Below are positions 6,592-9,836 of a stretch of 9,836 nt of DNA, piece after piece. Below the pieces are notes generated by a model. The model ran no database searches and was not told the origin of the DNA. It was given only the letters and a program-made list of their open reading frames with translations. The stretch is taken from positions 1-9,836 of the forward strand of contig SLCJ01000040.1 in assembly GCA_007125835.1 (NCBI GenBank), read 5' to 3'. The position numbers and the translations under genes were made by a program. The stretch is from Verrucomicrobiales bacterium (GTDB lineage Bacteria; Verrucomicrobiota; Verrucomicrobiia; Verrucomicrobiales; SLCJ01). The stretch's first letter is position 1. Each line of letters opens with the position of its first letter.

Positions 6592-7032
6592 ATGAAAAAC
6601 GTGACCAAACTCCTCAGCGTGGGCGTACTTGCGGCGGGATTGCTCGGCGCATCCGCCCTCACCGCCAAAGCCAACTGCGGCCCCTCCTGGCATCATGGGC
6701 ATGGCTACCATCATCCCCATGCGGTTCACCATCCGGTGCACGCCCGCTTCCATCGTCCGGCCCATCATCATGTCCCTCGCCACCGCACCACCACCTGCAG
6801 CTCTGTCACGGTGAGCCAGCACAATCCGTGGCATGGCACCACACACACCGTGTCCAGCACGACCTGCACCACCAGCGGCACGCACTGGCGTCATCGCCCG
6901 GCCCCGGTGGTCCACCATGTGCCCGTGCATCGCCCGGCTCCGGTCTATCACCATCCGGTGGTTGTGCACCCGCCGGTGTGCCCGCCACCCCGCCGGAGCA
7001 GCGGCAGAGCGACCATCAGCTTCTCGTTCTGA
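6592..7032 (+). CDS. Small secreted histidine-rich protein (146 aa), function unknown
   Basis: Not a family I can name. Residues 1-27 form a clear Sec signal peptide: basic start MKNVTK, hydrophobic LLSVGVLAAGLLGASAL, and cleavage predicted after TAKA before Asn28. The mature part (about 119 residues) contains 25 histidines, four cysteines (one right after the cleavage site) and many Pro, Thr and Arg. His clusters such as HHGHGYHHPH, HHH and HH pairs suggest binding of Zn, Ni or Cu in the envelope, which is inference. Two 12-residue repeats are contiguous: HRPAPVVHHVPV and HRPAPVYHHPVV (6892-6927, 6928-6963). A Thr/Ser-rich stretch lies between. The end, ATISFSF, is a short hydrophobic strand. 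The frame stays open 76 codons upstream, but the signal peptide fixes ATG 6592 as start; no clear Shine-Dalgarno site. A candidate promoter precedes it and a strong terminator follows. Confidence 0.8.
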   Translation: MKNVTKLLSVGVLAAGLLGASALTAKANCGPSWHHGHGYHHPHAVHHPVHARFHRPAHHHVPRHRTTTCSSVTVSQHNPWHGTTHTVSSTTCTTSGTHWRHRPAPVVHHVPVHRPAPVYHHPVVVHPPVCPPPRRSSGRATISFSF

Positions 7033-7044
7033 ATGCCGCCCAAG

Positions 7045-7068
7045 CCCACCCACCTCCGGATGGGTGGG
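7045..7068 (+). other. Perfect 8-bp hairpin just after the histidine-rich gene
   Basis: CCCACCCA (7045-7052) and TGGGTGGG (7061-7068) pair perfectly around an 8-nt loop, 13 bases after the stop codon. No T-tract follows, so it is more likely a 3'-end protecting stem-loop than a terminator; the true terminator lies about 20 bp further on. Confidence 0.5.
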
Positions 7069-7084
7069 GAAAGTGAATCAAGCC

Positions 7085-7122
7085 AAGCGCGTCCCGGCTC
7101 CCTGCCGGGGCGCGTTTTTTTT
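7085..7122 (+). terminator. Rho-independent terminator
   Basis: The 14-nt arm 7085-7098 (AAGCGCGTCCCGGC) pairs with 7104-7117 (GCCGGGGCGCGTTT), two G-T wobbles included, around the loop TCCCT, followed by T8 at 7115-7122. It ends the histidine-rich transcript. A third arm, CGCCCCGGC (7123-7131), is a perfect complement of 7104-7112 and forms a competing hairpin that places the T-tract in its loop. Confidence 0.9.
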
Positions 7123-7152
7123 CGCCCCGGCACACCGGATCAGGATAAAAAA

Positions 7153-7575
7153 TCAGGAACCGACAGCCTGAAGAATAATCTCGCGACGGTGGGGCGCGCT
7201 GCGGTGCTCGAAGAGGAACACACCCTGCCACGTCCCGAGAGCAAGGCGGCCGCCAACCACCGGAATCGTCTCGCTGGTGCGGCCGAGGGCCATGCGGATG
7301 TGCGCCGGCATATCGTCGGTGCCCTCAGTGGTGTGCGAAAACCAAGGTGTCGATTCGGGCACCATGCGCTCGAACCACTCTTCCAAGTCACGCCGCGCGC
7401 TCGGGTCGGCATTTTCCATGATCACCAGCGAGGCACTGGTGTGACGGACGAAAACCGTGATCTGGCCTTCCCGCAGCCCGCAGTCGTTGAGAAAGCACTG
7501 GATCTCGCGGGTGATTCCATAGGTCCCCTTGCCGCGTGTGTCGACATGCAGGGATTTGGCGGCGGGCAGGCTCAT
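7153..7575 (-). CDS. yjbQ: YjbQ/UPF0047 family protein, 140 aa
   Basis: Small cytoplasmic enzyme of the YjbQ family (often named secondary thiamine-phosphate synthase from complementation data; the true reaction is unsettled). It covers the family's normal length of about 138-140 residues. Conserved motifs: VRHTSASL (His45), ENADPSARRDLE (54-65), HTTEGTDDMPAH (81-92, with His81, Glu84 and His92), then LGTWQGVFLFEHR (113-125, His124). These His and Glu residues form the presumed metal/substrate site. Start: ATG 7575 (MSLPAAKSL) aligns with the N-terminus of E. coli YjbQ. An in-frame ATG at 7617 would add 14 residues and overlap the M3 peptidase stop as TGATG, so coupling from there is possible. 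Neither has a good Shine-Dalgarno site. It is the downstream member of the M3-yjbQ pair and converges on the histidine-rich gene. Confidence 0.9.
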   Translation of the reverse strand: MSLPAAKSLHVDTRGKGTYGITREIQCFLNDCGLREGQITVFVRHTSASLVIMENADPSARRDLEEWFERMVPESTPWFSHTTEGTDDMPAHIRMALGRTSETIPVVGGRLALGTWQGVFLFEHRSAPHRREIILQAVGS

Positions 7576-7616
7576 GGCGGAAGGGAGGGGTGAGGTGGGG
7601 TGCGAAAAGCCAAGCA

Positions 7617-9731
7617 TCAAACGGCCAGTCCGGCGCGGCGCAGCAGGGCCTCGGGATCGGGGTCGCGGCCCATAAAAGAGCGGAACATTTCATCGGCGGG
7701 CTCGCTGTTGCCCTTGCTGAGAATCTTGTCACGGAAGTCCATGCCCGTGGACCGATTCAGCAGGCCTTCTTTTTGGAAACGGGTGAAGGCATCGGCGTCC
7801 AGCACTTCCGACCACTTGTAGGAATAGTAGCCGGCGGCGTAGGCAGTGGGTCCTCCGAACAGGTGGGTGAACCTGCGAGCGATGGGCGGTGCCGCGGTGC
7901 GGGTGGGGATTGTGTAGGCCGCGAGGATTTCGCGGCAGGCCTCGTCGAGATCGCGCCCGGCATGTTTCTCGTGGTTCACGTGCAGTTCGAGGTCCAGCTT
8001 GCCGAAGGAAAGCTGGCGCATGAACCCGGTGGCCGAAAGGTAATTGCGCGCCGCAACCATTTTCCCGAACAACTCCTCGGGAATCGGGTCGCCCGTCTCG
8101 TGATGTCGGGCAAACATGTCCAGTGCCTCACGTTCCCAGCAGAAATTCTCCATGATCTGGGATGGCAGCTCGACGAAATCCCAGGGCACCGACACTCCGT
8201 TGAGCGAACGCACCGGCACCTCGCCCAGCATGTGGTGCAGCAGGTGGCCGAACTCATGAAATATGGTCTCGACCTCGCGGTGGGTCAGCAGCGCCGGACG
8301 CCCTTCGATGGGCGCGGTCATGTTCCCACACATCAGACCTACGTGGGCCTCCCGCGGCGTGTCGCCAACGGGCGGCATGCCGGTGCGCAGCGAGTTCATC
8401 CAGGCTCCGCCGCGTTTGCTGTCGCGCGGGTGCCAGTCGGCGTAGAAGCCGCCACGCGATGAGCCGTCGGCATCGAGCATCTCGTAGTATTTCACCTCGG
8501 GATGCCAGACTTCGATGGAACCGACCGGAGCCTCCTGTCCCGGCTCGACAAAAGCCGAGGCGCGCTCCTCGACGCGTATCCCGAAGAGCTTCTCCGTAAG
8601 CTCGAACATGCCGCCGACCACCCGATCCATGGGAAAATAGGGGCGCAGCTCTTCGGTGTCGAAATCATAGGTCTCGCGGCGGCAGCGCTCGGCCCAAAAA
8701 GCGAGATCCCAAGGCTCCATACTTTCCTCCGGATCGCCGCCGGTTTGGCCCGCGCGGTAGGCACGCTGTTGCGTCTGCTCGCGCTCGAAGGCATCGGCGA
8801 TTCGTTCGTGAAGGCCTTCGACAAATCCCAGGGCCCGGCGTCCGCTGCCTGCCATGCGACGGGCGAGAACCAAGTCGGCAAAATTCTCCCGGCCAAGCAG
8901 CGCTGCCTTCTCCTTGCGGAGTTCGAGAATTGCGGCGATGCGGGCGGTATTATCGTGGGGCTCCACAGCCCCCACCGCCGAAGCGGCGCGCCACACCTCC
9001 TCGCGGAAGGCATCGCTCTGCGCGTGCTCCATCACCGGCAGCATCGAGGGCGCGTGCAGCGTAAAGCGCCAGGCCGGCTCTTCGTCGCTGCCGAACCCCT
9101 TGGCTACTGCGGCAGCACGGGCTGCCGCCCGGGCCGAGTCTGGAAGGCCGTCCAGCAGGGACTCGTCGGTTACGACTTTTTCCCAAGCATTGGTGGCGTC
9201 GAGCACATTCTCGGAAAATTTCTGCGTTTCCCGAGCCAGTTCCGATTCGAGTTCTGAGAGCCGCTTCTTCTTGTCCGGCGGCAGATCGGCCCCGCTCTCG
9301 CGGAAATCCTCCATCGTTTCGGAGACAAAGCGACGTCGCACCGGATCCAGCTCCTTCACCGCAGGCGATTCACCCCACGCCTTGAGCACTTTCCACAGAC
9401 CTTCGTTGAGCGGGATGCTGGAGTAGAATTCCGACACCCGGGGAAGCATCGCGTTCTTTGCCTCACGCAACGCGGGATGATTGCATACCGAGTCGAGATG
9501 CGAAACCAATCCCCAGCCTCGGGAAAGCCCCTCGGTGGCCTCTTCCAGCGCGCCGAATGTGCTTTTGTAGGTCAACTTGGCCGCATCGGCCTCCTGGGCG
9601 GCGATGGCGTCGATCGCCGCGCCCGCCGCCTCAAGACCGGCGGAAATATCGGGCTCCACACGGTCAGCGGTCAACCGCGACCAACGGATCGGCAGCGTGG
9701 CATCGAGGAAAGGATGGGCGGAATCAATCAT
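7617..9731 (-). CDS. prlC: M3 family metallopeptidase, oligopeptidase A-like (704 aa)
   Basis: Cytoplasmic zinc endopeptidase that degrades short peptides, including cleaved signal peptides in the E. coli OpdA/PrlC case. No signal peptide. The all-helical N-terminal part carries LSRGWGLVSHLDSVCNHPALREAKN, typical of the oligopeptidase A branch. GGFYADWHPRDSKRGGAWMN precedes the catalytic site HEFGH (His492, Glu493, His496), and Glu521 in DFVELPSQIMENF is the third zinc ligand, 25 residues after His496 as in thimet oligopeptidase. The C-terminal substrate loop FGGPTAYAAGYYSYKWSEVL (625-644) is intact. Length fits PrlC (about 680). Start ATG 9731 begins MIDSAHPFLDATLPIRW, matching family N-termini; the frame stays open upstream to 9815, but those 28 residues look unlike the family. 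yjbQ lies immediately downstream on the same strand. The symbol is by family resemblance only. Confidence 0.93.
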   Translation of the reverse strand: MIDSAHPFLDATLPIRWSRLTADRVEPDISAGLEAAGAAIDAIAAQEADAAKLTYKSTFGALEEATEGLSRGWGLVSHLDSVCNHPALREAKNAMLPRVSEFYSSIPLNEGLWKVLKAWGESPAVKELDPVRRRFVSETMEDFRESGADLPPDKKKRLSELESELARETQKFSENVLDATNAWEKVVTDESLLDGLPDSARAAARAAAVAKGFGSDEEPAWRFTLHAPSMLPVMEHAQSDAFREEVWRAASAVGAVEPHDNTARIAAILELRKEKAALLGRENFADLVLARRMAGSGRRALGFVEGLHERIADAFEREQTQQRAYRAGQTGGDPEESMEPWDLAFWAERCRRETYDFDTEELRPYFPMDRVVGGMFELTEKLFGIRVEERASAFVEPGQEAPVGSIEVWHPEVKYYEMLDADGSSRGGFYADWHPRDSKRGGAWMNSLRTGMPPVGDTPREAHVGLMCGNMTAPIEGRPALLTHREVETIFHEFGHLLHHMLGEVPVRSLNGVSVPWDFVELPSQIMENFCWEREALDMFARHHETGDPIPEELFGKMVAARNYLSATGFMRQLSFGKLDLELHVNHEKHAGRDLDEACREILAAYTIPTRTAAPPIARRFTHLFGGPTAYAAGYYSYKWSEVLDADAFTRFQKEGLLNRSTGMDFRDKILSKGNSEPADEMFRSFMGRDPDPEALLRRAGLAV

Positions 9732-9836
9732 GGCGCATACCGGAGCGCGGAACCTCTCATTTGTCCAGCCCCGAAGGCCTGAAATGCCCCCGTCCAGACG
9801 ACATCCCGCCGTCACCCCCCCCCCTGGAAAACCCCC

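Noticed and set aside
6324..6674. 116-codon minus-strand ORF across the nrdJ/histidine-rich gap
   Set aside because: It overlaps the signal peptide coding region, has no domain-like features and no ribosome binding site.
7536..8462. 308-codon plus-strand ORF, and similar ones at 8502-9257 and 8854-9426
   Set aside because: All are antisense to the M3 metallopeptidase, whose HEFGH motif and family-length match settle the strand.

Overview
The window looks like a GC-rich chromosomal piece from a member of the PVC group, most likely Verrucomicrobiota. This is inferred from protein style: a Tat-exported Gfo/Idh/MocA oxidoreductase next to a sialidase of the type common in Verrucomicrobia and Planctomycetes, a stand-alone class II ribonucleotide reductase, and remnants resembling verrucomicrobial secreted-protein repeats and REP-associated transposases. 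No rRNA, tRNA or CRISPR array was seen.

Layout. 1-1169 (minus): 5' part of a Tat-signal Gfo/Idh/MocA oxidoreductase that runs off the left edge. 1283-1981 (plus): a sialidase that has lost its N-terminal half. 1982-3050: a debris zone with a fragment resembling a thrombospondin type-3 repeat, an AT-rich block of repeated AAATTTT words, a REP-like hairpin, the C-terminal remnant of a REP-associated tyrosine transposase, and short direct and tandem repeats. 3121-3168: a candidate tandem pair of NrdR boxes. 3265-6327 (plus): intact nrdJ, the adenosylcobalamin-dependent ribonucleotide reductase. 6592-7032 (plus): a small secreted protein, about one fifth histidine, with its own candidate promoter and a strong intrinsic terminator. 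7153-7575 (minus) and 7617-9731 (minus): a YjbQ/UPF0047 protein downstream of an oligopeptidase A-like M3 metallopeptidase, probably one transcript read M3 then yjbQ.

How the parts relate. The oxidoreductase and broken sialidase point to an eroded glycan-use locus. nrdJ supplies deoxyribonucleotides, and its upstream region carries what looks like the usual NrdR operator pair. The histidine-rich gene converges on the yjbQ/M3 operon, with a three-armed inverted-repeat terminator between them. I see no convincing wholly new system. The most informative items are the NrdR operator pair, the REP/transposase relic, the histidine-rich exported protein and the competing-hairpin terminator.
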